Source: CAYHVK01 sp964360255 (GTDB lineage: Bacteria; Bdellovibrionota; Bdellovibrionia; Bdellovibrionales; UBA1609). From it: DNA of 64,000 bases. Below the pieces are notes generated by a model. It saw nothing but the letters and a program-made list of their open reading frames with translations, did no database searches and was not told the origin of the DNA. Shown in pieces: positions 43,017-53,072 of this stretch. How positions within the stretch are numbered: the stretch's first letter is position 1; each line of letters begins with the position of its first letter. The position numbers were made by a program, and so were the translations under genes. The DNA lies in NCBI GenBank assembly GCA_964360255.1, contig CAYHVK010000014.1, positions 13,852-77,851 of the forward strand. The letters are read 5' to 3'.

Positions 43017-45446
43017 ATGTCATATATACATTCTGAAATTGAAAAACGTTGGCAGGCCAAATGGGCTGAGGCGAAGTGTTTTGAAGGCCAAATCGACACG
43101 ACTCGCCCTAAGTATTATGCCCTTGATATGTTCCCTTATCCGTCAGGTGCTGGACTGCACGTGGGGCACTTGGCCTCTTACACTCCGACCGATATTATGT
43201 CGCGCTACAAACGCGCTCAAGGCTTCAATGTTCTTCACCCAATGGGTTACGATGCTTTCGGTTTACCGGCTGAGCAGTATGCTATTCAAACTGGTATTCA
43301 CCCCGCGATCACAACTAACACAGCGATTGAAAATTTCCGTCGTCAGTTACAAAATTTTGGTTATAGCTTTGACTGGAGCCGCGAGATCTCTTCTTGCGAG
43401 CCTGAGTACTATCACTGGACACAGTTTATTTTTCTTAAACTTTTCGAGCGTGGCTTAGCTTATCAAAAAGAAGCGCCGGTGAATTGGTGCCCAGCACTGC
43501 GCACAGTTTTGGCCAACGAAGAAGTTGTAGACGGTAAATCTGAGCGTGGTGGCCACCCCGTCTTCAGAGTGAAGATGCGCCAGTGGATGCTGAAAATCAC
43601 AGCCTATGCCGAACGCCTCTTAACTGATCTTGATCTTATCGACTGGCCTGAAGCCACTAAAGAAGCTCAGCGCAACTGGATTGGCAAAAGCGAAGGCGCT
43701 GATATTCGTTTTTCTGTGGCCGGCACTCCGGCGACAGATCAACCAGCCGACCAGGCCAACCAACCGCTGCAATTTGAAATCTTCACCACTCGCCCCGACA
43801 CCATTTACGGTGCGACATTTATGGTTTTGGCGCCTGAGCATCCGTTAGTAAAAACAATTACGACGGCCGCTCAATCTAAAGAGATCACTGAGTACACTGA
43901 AGCCGCATCTCGCAAGAGTGAGATGGAGCGTAAAGCGACCGTCGATAAAACAGGTGTTTTCACTGGTGCCTATGCCATAAATCCTTTCAGCAAGAAAAAG
44001 CTCCCAATCTGGATTGCGGACTACGTTCTTATGGATTACGGAACTGGCGCGATTATGGCTGTTCCGGCCCATGATGCTCGTGATTTTGAATTTGCGACGA
44101 AGTTTAAACTTCCGATTGAACAAGTGCTCAGCGATGGCCAAGCGCAAACTGTTTTACCATTTGAGGGCGAAGGCACTCTGGTGAATTCAGATTTCTTGAA
44201 TGGCCTTAAGAAAACTGAAGCCATTCAAAAAGCCATTGCTAAAGTTGAAGCTGATAAAATCGGCACTCGCCGCGTTCAATACAAACTTCGCGATTGGCTC
44301 TTCAGCCGTCAGCGCTACTGGGGCGAGCCGATTCCAATTGTTTACAATAATGCTGGTCAGCCTATTGGACTTTCTGAAGAAGAACTTCCGTTAACACTTC
44401 CGCAAGTGGCTGATTATCAACCTTCAGAAAAAGGCGAACCACCACTGGCTCGCGCCACAGAATGGGTTCAGCACCCCAAAGGTCGTCGCGATACCGATAC
44501 AATGCCGGGCTCTGCAGGTTCAAGCTGGTACTTCTTGCGCTATACAGATCCTCATAATTCTAAAGCTCCGTTTAGTTTTGAAGCTCAGAAGTATTGGATG
44601 CCAGTTGACCTTTACGTGGGCGGTTCTGAACACACTGTGGGTCATCTTCTCTACTCTCGCTTTTGGCATAAAGTTCTTTTCGACTGTGGTTTAGTTTCGA
44701 CTCCTGAGCCGTTCAAAAAGTTAGCTCACCAAGGCGTTGTTATGGGACCTGACGGCCAGAGAATGTCGAAATCTCGCGGTAACGTTGTGAACCCAGATGA
44801 TGTTCGTGAAAAATATGGCGTCGATGCTTCTCGTTTATATATCTGCTTCTTAGGTCCGTTTGATAAAGACAAACCTTGGGATTCAAAAGGCATTGAGGGC
44901 GTTCGTCGCTTCTTAGATCGCGTTTGGCGCTTGGCTTTTGATGAAAATGGCAAAGTGATTGCTGATGACCAAGCCATTCCTACTGAGCTTGAGCGCGTGC
45001 TTCACAAGACTATTAAAAAAGTCGGTGATGACATTGAAGCTATGAACTTCAATACAGCCATCAGCCAAATGATGATCTTAGTGAATGAGGCCTACCGCCT
45101 GAACGTTCGCTCGAAGACGGTTCTTTTGAAATTAGCTCAACTCTTGCAACCATTTGCTCCTTTCTTTGCAGAAGAAGTGTGGAGCGGACTGGGTGGCCAA
45201 GGCTTTGTTTCAATGGCAAAGTGGCCTTCTTACGATGCTAAGCTCGTTGTAGACGACACAGCAGAGATGGGCGTTCAAGTGAACGGAAAAATGCGCGGAA
45301 CCATTCAAATTCCGCTTACTGTGACTCAAGACGATGCTATGGCTATGGCCTTAAAGGTAAATACTGTTGCGAATGCTATAGGAACTATGGCAATAACAAA
45401 GATTATTTTTAAACCAGGGCAGATTTTAAATATTATTGTGAAATAA
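43017..45446 (+). CDS. leuS: Leucyl-tRNA synthetase
   Basis: Charges tRNA-Leu; class Ia synthetase of 809 residues. The HIGH motif is H48-V-G-H51 in YPSGAGLHVGHLASY; the KMSKS motif is RMSKS at about 582-586. The editing domain (CP1, about 220-410) is present, with TTRPDTIYGATFM and MAVPAHDARDFEF, including the Asp that binds mischarged leucyl analogues. The length is a little below E. coli's 860. The next gene, speA, is 23 nt away. Confidence 0.96.
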   Translation: MSYIHSEIEKRWQAKWAEAKCFEGQIDTTRPKYYALDMFPYPSGAGLHVGHLASYTPTDIMSRYKRAQGFNVLHPMGYDAFGLPAEQYAIQTGIHPAITTNTAIENFRRQLQNFGYSFDWSREISSCEPEYYHWTQFIFLKLFERGLAYQKEAPVNWCPALRTVLANEEVVDGKSERGGHPVFRVKMRQWMLKITAYAERLLTDLDLIDWPEATKEAQRNWIGKSEGADIRFSVAGTPATDQPADQANQPLQFEIFTTRPDTIYGATFMVLAPEHPLVKTITTAAQSKEITEYTEAASRKSEMERKATVDKTGVFTGAYAINPFSKKKLPIWIADYVLMDYGTGAIMAVPAHDARDFEFATKFKLPIEQVLSDGQAQTVLPFEGEGTLVNSDFLNGLKKTEAIQKAIAKVEADKIGTRRVQYKLRDWLFSRQRYWGEPIPIVYNNAGQPIGLSEEELPLTLPQVADYQPSEKGEPPLARATEWVQHPKGRRDTDTMPGSAGSSWYFLRYTDPHNSKAPFSFEAQKYWMPVDLYVGGSEHTVGHLLYSRFWHKVLFDCGLVSTPEPFKKLAHQGVVMGPDGQRMSKSRGNVVNPDDVREKYGVDASRLYICFLGPFDKDKPWDSKGIEGVRRFLDRVWRLAFDENGKVIADDQAIPTELERVLHKTIKKVGDDIEAMNFNTAISQMMILVNEAYRLNVRSKTVLLKLAQLLQPFAPFFAEEVWSGLGGQGFVSMAKWPSYDAKLVVDDTAEMGVQVNGKMRGTIQIPLTVTQDDAMAMALKVNTVANAIGTMAITKIIFKPGQILNIIVK

Positions 45447-45469
45447 CACTTTCACTAAAGTGAGTAAAA

Positions 45470-47371
45470 ATGAGTTGGTCAGTCGAAAAAAGTGCAGAGT
45501 TATACGGTATCAACAACTGGGGCTCAGGCTATTTTAAGATCAATCAAAAAGGGAATATTGAAATCACACCTTTCAAAGGCCAACCCGGCTTAGATCTTCA
45601 CCAGCTCGTTGGCGATTTAAGAGCGCGCGGTATCCGCCCACCGATTTTGATTCGCGTTCCGAATCTTCTTCAAGCTCGTATTGAACTTATCTCAGGTTGT
45701 TTCAACAACGCTATTCGTGAATCTGGCTACAAAGGCACTTATTCAGGCGTTTACCCAATTAAAGTGAACCAGCAGCGCCATTTACTTGAAGAAATCGTTG
45801 AATTCGGTCGGGCGTGCCGCCTTGGTTTAGAATGCGGCTCAAAGCCCGAACTTTTAGTGGCTCTCGCTTACATGGATAATCCTGATGCTTACGTGGTGTG
45901 CAACGGCTTTAAAGACGTGGAGTATGTTGAAACGGCTCTTTTATCTTCTAAACTTGGTCGCAGCACCTTCATCGTCGTAGATCGCTTCGCCGAGCTCGGC
46001 ATTATTATTAATTCATCTAAGAAACTCAATATCAAACCAAAAATCGGACTGCGCGCGAAGCTGACAACAAAAGGCGAAGGCAAGTGGATTGAATCTTCAG
46101 GCGCTCGCTCGAAGTTCGGGCTCTCTCCTTCTGAAATCGTGCAAGCCATTCAAGTTCTTAAAGATGAGAATATGCTCGATTGCCTTGAGCTTCTTCACTT
46201 CCATATCGGCTCGCAGGTTCCATCCATTCAATCGATCAAAGGCTCGATTAAAGAAGCGGCTCGTTTCTTCACGGAGTTCCACGCTCTTGGCGCGAGTCCA
46301 AAATATGTGGACGTAGGCGGCGGTCTCGGTATCGATTATGATGGTTCGGGCAAAAGTCACAGCTCAACCAATTACTCAGAGCAAGAATATGCCAACGATG
46401 TGGTTTCAATTCTTCAAACCATCTGCGATGAAAAGAATGTTCCTCACCCGAATATTATTTCTGAATCGGGTCGCGCTATTGTCGCTCACAGCTCGTTCTT
46501 GGTTTTCGATGTTCTTGGCCTCAACGAGGTTGAAAAACATGAAATTCCGTTTGCCGTTGATAAGAAAGATTCTTTAATTGTAAAAGATCTTCTCTACATT
46601 CACGAAAATGTGAATTCAAAAAACATCAATGAGTTCTACAACGACTTGGTTGAGAAGAAAAATGACGCTCTTCAACTTTTCTCGTTCGGTGGACTCAGCC
46701 TCGAGCAACGTGCAAAGGCTGAAGATATTTACTGGGCCTGCGCAACGAAAATGACAAAAGTAGCGAAAGACAATCCGGACGCTGAAGACATTTACTGGGC
46801 GCTTCAAAAAGATCTCTCTGATACTTATTTCTGCAACTTCTCAATTTTTCAATCTCTCCCCGACTCTTGGGCCGTTCAACAGGTCTTTCCATTGATGCCG
46901 ATTCATCGCCTCAATGAACAGCCCGATCAGCGCGCCACAATTGCCGATCTCACTTGTGATAGTGACGGTAAAATCGATAACTTTATTGATCCGGATACGG
47001 GTAAATCTCAAGGCTATCTTGAAGTGCACGATATTCGTCCTGATGAACCTTACTATATGGCCGCTTTTTTAGCGGGCGCCTACCAAGAAATCTTGGGCGA
47101 CCTCCATAATCTTTTCGGCGACACAGATACAGTTCACATTTCTATAAACGAGAATGGAACTTATCATATTGATCACGCCCTGGTGGGCGATTCAGTCACT
47201 GAAGTTCTCAGCTACCTCGACTTCAATCGCCCTGAAATGGTTGAACGCTTGCGACGTGCATCTGAACAGAGTATCGTTAAGGGAACACTGACACATTCTG
47301 AAGCGAAAACGCTTATGAAGCACTACGAAGAGGGACTGTCAGGTTATACCTATTTAGAAGACGCGGAGTAA
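45470..47371 (+). CDS. speA: Biosynthetic arginine decarboxylase
   Basis: PLP enzyme converting arginine to agmatine, first step of polyamine synthesis. The PLP Lys is K98 in YPIKVNQQRH. Family segments: GLECGSKPELLVAL, LLHFHIGSQVPSIQ, YVDVGGGLGIDYDG, ESGRAIVAHSSFLVF. The length of 633 matches the SpeA type. A small inverted repeat (CACTTT...AAAGTG) sits just before the ribosome site. An agmatinase-type gene lies at 51539, beyond the yej genes. Confidence 0.94.
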   Translation: MSWSVEKSAELYGINNWGSGYFKINQKGNIEITPFKGQPGLDLHQLVGDLRARGIRPPILIRVPNLLQARIELISGCFNNAIRESGYKGTYSGVYPIKVNQQRHLLEEIVEFGRACRLGLECGSKPELLVALAYMDNPDAYVVCNGFKDVEYVETALLSSKLGRSTFIVVDRFAELGIIINSSKKLNIKPKIGLRAKLTTKGEGKWIESSGARSKFGLSPSEIVQAIQVLKDENMLDCLELLHFHIGSQVPSIQSIKGSIKEAARFFTEFHALGASPKYVDVGGGLGIDYDGSGKSHSSTNYSEQEYANDVVSILQTICDEKNVPHPNIISESGRAIVAHSSFLVFDVLGLNEVEKHEIPFAVDKKDSLIVKDLLYIHENVNSKNINEFYNDLVEKKNDALQLFSFGGLSLEQRAKAEDIYWACATKMTKVAKDNPDAEDIYWALQKDLSDTYFCNFSIFQSLPDSWAVQQVFPLMPIHRLNEQPDQRATIADLTCDSDGKIDNFIDPDTGKSQGYLEVHDIRPDEPYYMAAFLAGAYQEILGDLHNLFGDTDTVHISINENGTYHIDHALVGDSVTEVLSYLDFNRPEMVERLRRASEQSIVKGTLTHSEAKTLMKHYEEGLSGYTYLEDAE

Positions 47372-47373
47372 AA

Positions 47374-47736
47374 GTGGATTACAGCTACATAGCGCCCGAT
47401 GCAATTTTAGGAGAATACCTTCAACTGCTCTTCTTCGGGTTCTTTGGTCTTTCTACTCTTTTTCTCATCGCACTCTTCGCTCTTTCTTATAAATACAAAA
47501 TAATCATTCCGCTCTTAAGTTATATGGGGGCGTCTTCGATTCCCTTTTGCTTCGGAATTGCATCAAAGTATTTTGTTGTGACAAAAACCTGCGTATCAAG
47601 CCAGCAGTGTGACGGCATGTCTATCATCGCGCTCTTTATGTATTTCTTTGTGAATGGACTCTTAGCTCTCAGTTTCTGGAATTTGCGCTCCAAACAAGAG
47701 CGAGCCGCAGCGGTCGCGCCCTCAAGAGCGGCTTAA
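47374..47736 (+). CDS. Small four-helix membrane protein, unknown
   Basis: The 120-residue protein starts at GTG 47374 with GGAG 6 nt upstream, directly after the speA stop (TAA AA GTG). Three to four hydrophobic segments (LLFFGFFGLSTLFLIALFAL, IIIPLLSYMGASSIPFCFG, IIALFMYFFVNGLLALSFW) with a Cys-containing loop (TKTCVSSQQCDG). No family recognised. Cotranscription with speA hints at transport or sensing linked to polyamines, but that is only by position. Its end overlaps yejE on the opposite strand by 4 nt. Confidence 0.5.
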   Translation: MDYSYIAPDAILGEYLQLLFFGFFGLSTLFLIALFALSYKYKIIIPLLSYMGASSIPFCFGIASKYFVVTKTCVSSQQCDGMSIIALFMYFFVNGLLALSFWNLRSKQERAAAVAPSRAA

Positions 47737-48755
47737 GACTTTCTGGGGTCAAAGGCTTCTCGAACACCCTCACCGATTAAATTTAAAACTACGAGTGATA
47801 CAAAAAGTGCCAAAGACGGATACACGGCAAGCCACCACGCAATTGTGAAATTCTTTTGAGCCTGGCCGAGCAACTCCCCCCAACTTGGTGTTGGAGGCGG
47901 CAAACCGAAACCGAGATAATCAAGAGCCGCCAAAGATGCAATACCTCCCGCTATAGCGAACGGACTAAAAGTGATCAGTGGGCCCATGGCATTGGGTAAA
48001 ATGTGTTTAAAGATGAGCCTCGCACGTGAGGCCCCCAATGCTTTTGCTGACTCGACGAAGTCGCGATTTCTGAGCCGTAAAAACTCGGCGCGCATATAAA
48101 TCGAAATCATCATCCAGCCAAAGAATGATGAGAAAACAATTAATAACCACATATTCGCACCAAAAATAGTCATAAGCGTAATGAGGAGTAAAAGCGTCGG
48201 TACCGAATCAAAAATTTCAACTAAGCGCTGGCCCCAGAGATCCACTTTGCCGCCGGCAAAACCCATAACCGCGCCGATGACGACTCCGATAAAGAAAGAG
48301 ATCAGCCAAACGAAAATTGAGAAAATAAAGCTGTAACGGAATCCGTAAAGTAAACGTGAGAGAACATCGCGACCACGGTCGTCGGTGCCGAACCAGTTTT
48401 CATTTGATGGTGGGCCTGGGTAAACTTCAACTTTATTATTACTTTCAAAAGGATCCCATTTCACGATGGGCCAAATCGCCCAATTACCATTCTCAGTAAG
48501 ATTGAGGGCGCGATAGTCGGTGACGAAAATATCTTCTTGGCCAAAAACAGTTGGGTGATAAGTCTTGAGGGATGGAAAGTAAGTTTGCCCTTGATAAGAC
48601 ATGATCAGTGGTTTGTTATTCGCCCAAAATTCGGCCGTGATGCTTAAGAAAATAAGAAAAGCGAACAACCAAGCGGCCATCACTGCGCGTTTAATAGAGC
48701 AGAATCTATTCCAACGCTTAAGTGTAAGTGGGTTGGTGATAAAACAACTGATCAT
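47733..48755 (-). CDS. yejE: Microcin C / peptide ABC transporter permease, YejE type
   Basis: Inner-membrane permease of 340 residues, about six segments. Characteristic YejE parts: NKPLIMSYQGQTYFPSLKTY early, then WFGTDDRGRDVLSRLLYGFR, and the EAA loop FVESAKALGASRARLIFKHI. In E. coli it works with YejA, YejB and the fused ATPase YejF. It overlaps yejB by 4 nt. No yejF-like gene follows: it is the last gene of this operon. Confidence 0.9.
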   Translation of the reverse strand: MISCFITNPLTLKRWNRFCSIKRAVMAAWLFAFLIFLSITAEFWANNKPLIMSYQGQTYFPSLKTYHPTVFGQEDIFVTDYRALNLTENGNWAIWPIVKWDPFESNNKVEVYPGPPSNENWFGTDDRGRDVLSRLLYGFRYSFIFSIFVWLISFFIGVVIGAVMGFAGGKVDLWGQRLVEIFDSVPTLLLLITLMTIFGANMWLLIVFSSFFGWMMISIYMRAEFLRLRNRDFVESAKALGASRARLIFKHILPNAMGPLITFSPFAIAGGIASLAALDYLGFGLPPPTPSWGELLGQAQKNFTIAWWLAVYPSLALFVSLVVLNLIGEGVREAFDPRKS

Positions 48756-49774
48756 GTGAAATCAATCCTTGGGTCAACAACCACGTAGAGAAGATCTGAA
48801 ATCAAACGACCCAAAAGAGAAACTAAGCTCGAGATAAATATCAAAGCCATGATCACATTGTAATCGCGGGCCAGAGTTGATTTATAACCTAAGAGACCAA
48901 TTCCATCGAGATTGAAAAGTGTTTCGATAATGAGAGAGCCAGCCAAGAACACTCCAAGAAAACTGCCCACGCCAGTCACAACTGGAATCAGTGCGTTTCT
49001 CAAAACGTGTTTGTACATCACTGTGCTTTCTTTAAGGCCTTTGGCGCGTGCCGTGCGAACGTAATCGAGCTTCACTTCATCAAGAATTGAGTTCTTCATC
49101 ATAAAGGTGAGAACCGTAAAGCTGTTCACCATGTAGCAAATCATCGGGAGAATAAAGTGATGAGCCCGGTCGAGAAATTTACCCATAAAAGTCAAAGACT
49201 CGTAGCTGTCTGATTGAATACCACTCAGCGGAAACCAATTGAAATACGAACCGCCGGCAAAGAATACAATTAAGAGCACGCCGAGCATGAGCGCTGGCAC
49301 TGAATACATCAAGAAAAGAACAAAGCTCGATGAGATATCAAACGCCCCACCGTCTTTGGTCGCCTTAATAACACCAAGAGGAACACAAATAATATAGGTG
49401 AGAAGCAGCGAGAGAATACCGAACTGAAGTGAAACGGGGAATTTTGAAACAATCACATCAATCACTGGCTCTTCGTAAGTGAAAGACTCGCCGAAATTAA
49501 AAGTCACAACATTTTTAAGCCAGATAAAGTAACGAACGTGCAAAGGCTTATCAAAACCGTATTGTTTTCTCAAAGCCTCAATGACTTCTTCAGATACACC
49601 GGCATCACCACGAGTGTTGCTGCTTTCGCCTCCAGCACCGCCGAAGCGCATCTGCTGAATCTTCTGCTCGATAGGGCCACCAGGAGCCAAATTAATCACT
49701 GCGAACGATAATATAGTGATCCCGAGCAGAGTCGGAATCATCATTAGAATACGTTTCAGTAAGTATTTAAACAT
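48752..49774 (-). CDS. yejB: Microcin C / peptide ABC transporter permease, YejB type
   Basis: Inner-membrane permease of 340 residues. The YejB hallmark INLAPGGPIEQKIQQMRFGG occurs near residues 27-46, then YGFDKPLHVRYFIWLKNVV and the EAA loop DYVRTARAKGLKESTVMYKH. Six membrane segments. It lies between yejA (6 nt) and yejE (4-nt overlap), so stoichiometric synthesis is likely. Confidence 0.9.
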   Translation of the reverse strand: MFKYLLKRILMMIPTLLGITILSFAVINLAPGGPIEQKIQQMRFGGAGGESSNTRGDAGVSEEVIEALRKQYGFDKPLHVRYFIWLKNVVTFNFGESFTYEEPVIDVIVSKFPVSLQFGILSLLLTYIICVPLGVIKATKDGGAFDISSSFVLFLMYSVPALMLGVLLIVFFAGGSYFNWFPLSGIQSDSYESLTFMGKFLDRAHHFILPMICYMVNSFTVLTFMMKNSILDEVKLDYVRTARAKGLKESTVMYKHVLRNALIPVVTGVGSFLGVFLAGSLIIETLFNLDGIGLLGYKSTLARDYNVIMALIFISSLVSLLGRLISDLLYVVVDPRIDFT

Positions 49775-49780
49775 AGCTCT

Positions 49781-51430
49781 CTATTTGTTGCTGATCCACC
49801 AAGTGTCCACACCAACGCCGTACTTGTAAGTTGGCTGCACCATTTTCATTCGCGAGTTGTATCCGTAAAAAGAAGCTGTCGTGTTAATCAGGAATGTATA
49901 AGGCACGTCTTGCGCTACCAGATCGTAAATCTCTTGCATCATTGGCCGACGCTTTTTATCGTTGAGTTCTTCGCGAGCCTTGTCGATCAGCTGATCTACT
50001 TTTTCATTCTTGTAACTGATAAAGTTTGAGCCACCTTTAACTGAGCTGGCTGAATGCCAGATCTGTTTCGGGTCACCGTCAACAGTTCCGCCCCAAACTA
50101 AAAAAAGAGCTTCAAATTCTTTCTCATCCATTTTCTTCTGAAAGGCATTCCAGTCGATATTTGAAATGGACATATCGATACCGGCTTTTTTCAGCTCTTC
50201 TTTATAAACAGTAAAGTACTTCTCATAGTCTTTATTCGGGTTTAAAAGTGTGAAGCGGAATTCTTTCTTCTTACCATCGATTATTTTATCAAGAACACCG
50301 TTCTTATCTGAATCTGACCAGCCCGCTTTAGCTAAAATCTCTTTGGCTTTCTTAGGGTCATAACTAATAGCTTTTGTTTTTGGATTGGCCGTTGGACTCT
50401 GCTGATACCACGGACCTGTTGCCGGCTTAGCAACACCGAAGAAAAATTTCTTGGCCATCTCTTCACGGTTATAAAGATGTGTCATCGCTAAACGTACTTC
50501 ACGGTCTTTAAAAATAATGTTTTTGTTGTTCCAGCCAATGAATGGTGTCGAGCGCGGTGCTGAGTTCTCGTATTGTTTTTTAAGAACTTTTGTTCCCCAC
50601 GGCTCACCTTTTGTTTTCAAGAAGTAATCTTCTGGGCTCAAGCCCTTGTAATCTAGCTCTCCACGCTTGAGAGTTTCTAAAGCCACGCTGTCTTCGCGAA
50701 TGATTCGCATGTGGATTTTTTCAGCTTTATAATAGCCCGCATAGTAAGGAACTTTACTCCCCCACCACTTCTGATTTTTTGTGAGGATAATCGAGCGACC
50801 CTGATCGTACTTCTCCAGTACGTACGGGCCCGAGCCCATAACTTCTTTATTCATCTTCTTACTTTTATCGCCGTAAACATGCTTCGGTAGTACCGTTAGA
50901 CCTGCAGCCACTTCAAAATTTTTAAAGTATTTCTTTTTCACATTGAATTTAACTGTATTCGCATCGATCACTTCTACAGATGAGAAGTTCTCATAGTAGG
51001 GCTGTAAAACTGCTGCTTTGTAAGCTGGGTCAAAAATGGCATCGTATGAAAATTTCACATCATCAGCTGTTACCGGTTTACCATCGGCAAACACAGCGTC
51101 TTTGCGCATGTAAAATGTAAAGCTCATACCGTCTTTAGATGTTTCATAGCGCTCAGCTAGTGCTGGGGCCCAACCGTAAGTTTCAATGTCACGGTTCATT
51201 AGGCTTTCGTGAATGTATCCACGTACATCATTTGAATAAGCATCTGTGGCCCCGCTAAACGGATTGAGTGTCGATGGCTCTGCATTTAGCAGCAAGTAAA
51301 ATGTACCTCCGGCTGGGGCCGTAGGACTCCCCAAGGGCTTTAGTGCTTGCGCCGAGCTGGGATTCGGCTGAAGTGCTAAAATTAGAAAAAAACCAATGAG
51401 ATAGGTGGATTTATTCAAAGCGCTAAACAT
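49781..51430 (-). CDS. yejA: Peptide ABC transporter substrate-binding protein, YejA type
   Basis: Periplasmic binding protein (SBP_bac_5), 549 residues. Signal peptide about 1-27 (NPSSAQA); no lipobox. Family features: LNPFSGATDAYSNDVRGYIH, SFTFYMRKDAVFADGKPVTA, MGSGPYVLEKYDQGRSIILT and a late FLINTTASFYGYNSRM. It is first gene of the yejA-yejB-yejE operon. In E. coli this system imports microcin C and peptides. Confidence 0.88.
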   Translation of the reverse strand: MFSALNKSTYLIGFFLILALQPNPSSAQALKPLGSPTAPAGGTFYLLLNAEPSTLNPFSGATDAYSNDVRGYIHESLMNRDIETYGWAPALAERYETSKDGMSFTFYMRKDAVFADGKPVTADDVKFSYDAIFDPAYKAAVLQPYYENFSSVEVIDANTVKFNVKKKYFKNFEVAAGLTVLPKHVYGDKSKKMNKEVMGSGPYVLEKYDQGRSIILTKNQKWWGSKVPYYAGYYKAEKIHMRIIREDSVALETLKRGELDYKGLSPEDYFLKTKGEPWGTKVLKKQYENSAPRSTPFIGWNNKNIIFKDREVRLAMTHLYNREEMAKKFFFGVAKPATGPWYQQSPTANPKTKAISYDPKKAKEILAKAGWSDSDKNGVLDKIIDGKKKEFRFTLLNPNKDYEKYFTVYKEELKKAGIDMSISNIDWNAFQKKMDEKEFEALFLVWGGTVDGDPKQIWHSASSVKGGSNFISYKNEKVDQLIDKAREELNDKKRRPMMQEIYDLVAQDVPYTFLINTTASFYGYNSRMKMVQPTYKYGVGVDTWWISNK

Positions 51431-51538
51431 GATGTTCTCCTGATGTACTCGCTGTGTCTCGAGAGTCTATTCTCCTCGAGAAACTTTTGAATTGTAAGAG
51501 CTTGCGACATTGTTACATCTCGATTAAAACGATGGTCT

Positions 51539-52573
51539 ATGACAAACGAAACACAAACTGGACTTTTTGGCCTACCCACAGAACGAAAAAACTCACTTAT
51601 CGTGATTCAAGCCGTGCCTTGGGAAGTAACAACCTCTTACGGAGCCGGCACTAGCCGTGGTCCAGAAGCGATCCTCGAAGCCAGTCCGCAACTTGATCTT
51701 TTCGATATTGAGCTCGGTGAAATGTATAAAGTGGGCTACCATCTCGAGCCGCTTGATACGGCTCTTCGTGATGAGAATGACATTCTTAAAAAAGTGGCTA
51801 ACGAAGTTCTTGAAGAGTGGGATGAGTTCGGCGAAACAAAAGAATCGGTAAAGCCGAAAATTAAACGCATTAACGAGGCTTGCGAGAAAATGGTGAAAAC
51901 CGTTTATGAGCGCACGCTTAAAACTCTCGCAGAGAAAAAAATCCCAGGGCTTATTGGCGGCGATCACTCTTCACCGCTTGGCTGCATTCAAGCCATTAGC
52001 GAATCACTGAAAGGTGACTTCGGCGTCCTTCACATTGACGCTCACGCGGACTTACGTAACGCTTATCAAGGTTATGTTCACTCGCACGCGTCGATCATGA
52101 GAAATGTTATGTTGCTCAAAACTCCACCGAAGAAATTGGTGCAAGTGGCGATTCGTGATTTCTGCAAAGAAGAATACGACTTTATTCAAGAGTCAGAAGG
52201 CCGCATTCAAACTTTCTTCGATGAGAAATTAAAAACCCGTCTCCTTGAAGGAGAATCATGGGATAAGATCTGCAAAAACATGATCGAGTCTTTACCTAAA
52301 AATGTTTACGTTTCATTCGATATTGATGGCTTATCCCCAGAGTTCTGCCCAAGTACCGGGACGCCAGTACCCGGCGGACTCAGTTACGATCAAGCTTTGC
52401 ACTTATTCAAAGTTCTCGGTCAATCAGGACGCAAAATTGTAGGCTTCGATTTGAACGAAGTTGCACCTGGTGAAGGCGGCAGTGAATGGGATGGCAATGT
52501 CGGCGCTCGTTTACTTTTCAAACTTTGCGGGTGGACAGCTCATACGAATGGCGGCCTCAATGCCAAAGCGTAG
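51539..52573 (+). CDS. speB: Agmatinase-type ureohydrolase
   Basis: Mn-dependent hydrolysis of agmatine to putrescine and urea is the likely reaction. Metal-binding motifs: GGDHSSPLG, DAHADLRNA and SFDIDGLSPEFC. The 344 residues are longer than the usual 300-320; an additional acidic helical insertion (about 60-125) is present. The arginase/formiminoglutamase group shares the same motifs, so the substrate rests on speA being nearby. There is no clear Shine-Dalgarno before ATG 51539. The last bases overlap the Cys-cluster gene. Confidence 0.82.
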   Translation: MTNETQTGLFGLPTERKNSLIVIQAVPWEVTTSYGAGTSRGPEAILEASPQLDLFDIELGEMYKVGYHLEPLDTALRDENDILKKVANEVLEEWDEFGETKESVKPKIKRINEACEKMVKTVYERTLKTLAEKKIPGLIGGDHSSPLGCIQAISESLKGDFGVLHIDAHADLRNAYQGYVHSHASIMRNVMLLKTPPKKLVQVAIRDFCKEEYDFIQESEGRIQTFFDEKLKTRLLEGESWDKICKNMIESLPKNVYVSFDIDGLSPEFCPSTGTPVPGGLSYDQALHLFKVLGQSGRKIVGFDLNEVAPGEGGSEWDGNVGARLLFKLCGWTAHTNGGLNAKA

Positions 52574-53024
52574 TGCACCAACCGAGTGGTGGAGCGAAGG
52601 CGTTCAGTTTGAATGCCAAGGCTCTGGTAAGTGCTGCACGTCTCGCGGTGAATATGGCTATGTGTTTTTCTCAATCGAAGATCGTCAGCGCGCCGCTAAG
52701 CTTTTAAAAATTACTGAAGTGCAGTTTCGTGAGCAATATTGCCAGAAAGTTGATGGCGCTTATGCACTGAAAGACCCAGCAGATAAAAATCCAGATTGTA
52801 TTTTCTTAAAATCAAATCGCTGCTCGATTTATGAAGGCCGTCCGACTCAATGCCGAACTTGGCCTTTTTGGCCAGAAGTGATGAGCGCAAAAGCTTGGAA
52901 CAAAGGTGTGGCCGAATATTGTCCCGGCGTTGGCAAAGGCAAAGTGATTTCAGCTGATGTCATTCGCGCTACACTCGCCGAGCAAATTGGTAGCGAAATT
53001 AGTATTGCGAAAGAGACGAAGTAG
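52560..53024 (+). CDS. YkgJ-family Cys-cluster protein
   Basis: 154 residues from ATG 52560 (ATG 52548 adds four). Belongs to the CxxCxxCC/YkgJ (UPF0153) family, thought to bind a metal or iron-sulphur centre. Seen: FECQGSGKCCTSRGEYGYVF early, later Cys in DCIFLKSNRCSIYEGRPTQC, RTWPFWP, and a final YCPGVGKG. The gene overlaps the agmatinase-type gene by 14 nt, so the two are coupled; a role with that enzyme is not established. Confidence 0.8.
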   Translation: MPKRSAPTEWWSEGVQFECQGSGKCCTSRGEYGYVFFSIEDRQRAAKLLKITEVQFREQYCQKVDGAYALKDPADKNPDCIFLKSNRCSIYEGRPTQCRTWPFWPEVMSAKAWNKGVAEYCPGVGKGKVISADVIRATLAEQIGSEISIAKETK

Positions 53025-53072
53025 TCTTTTAGAGACAGAAATTTTTAGAAAAAGTTAAGTAGAAATTTATAA

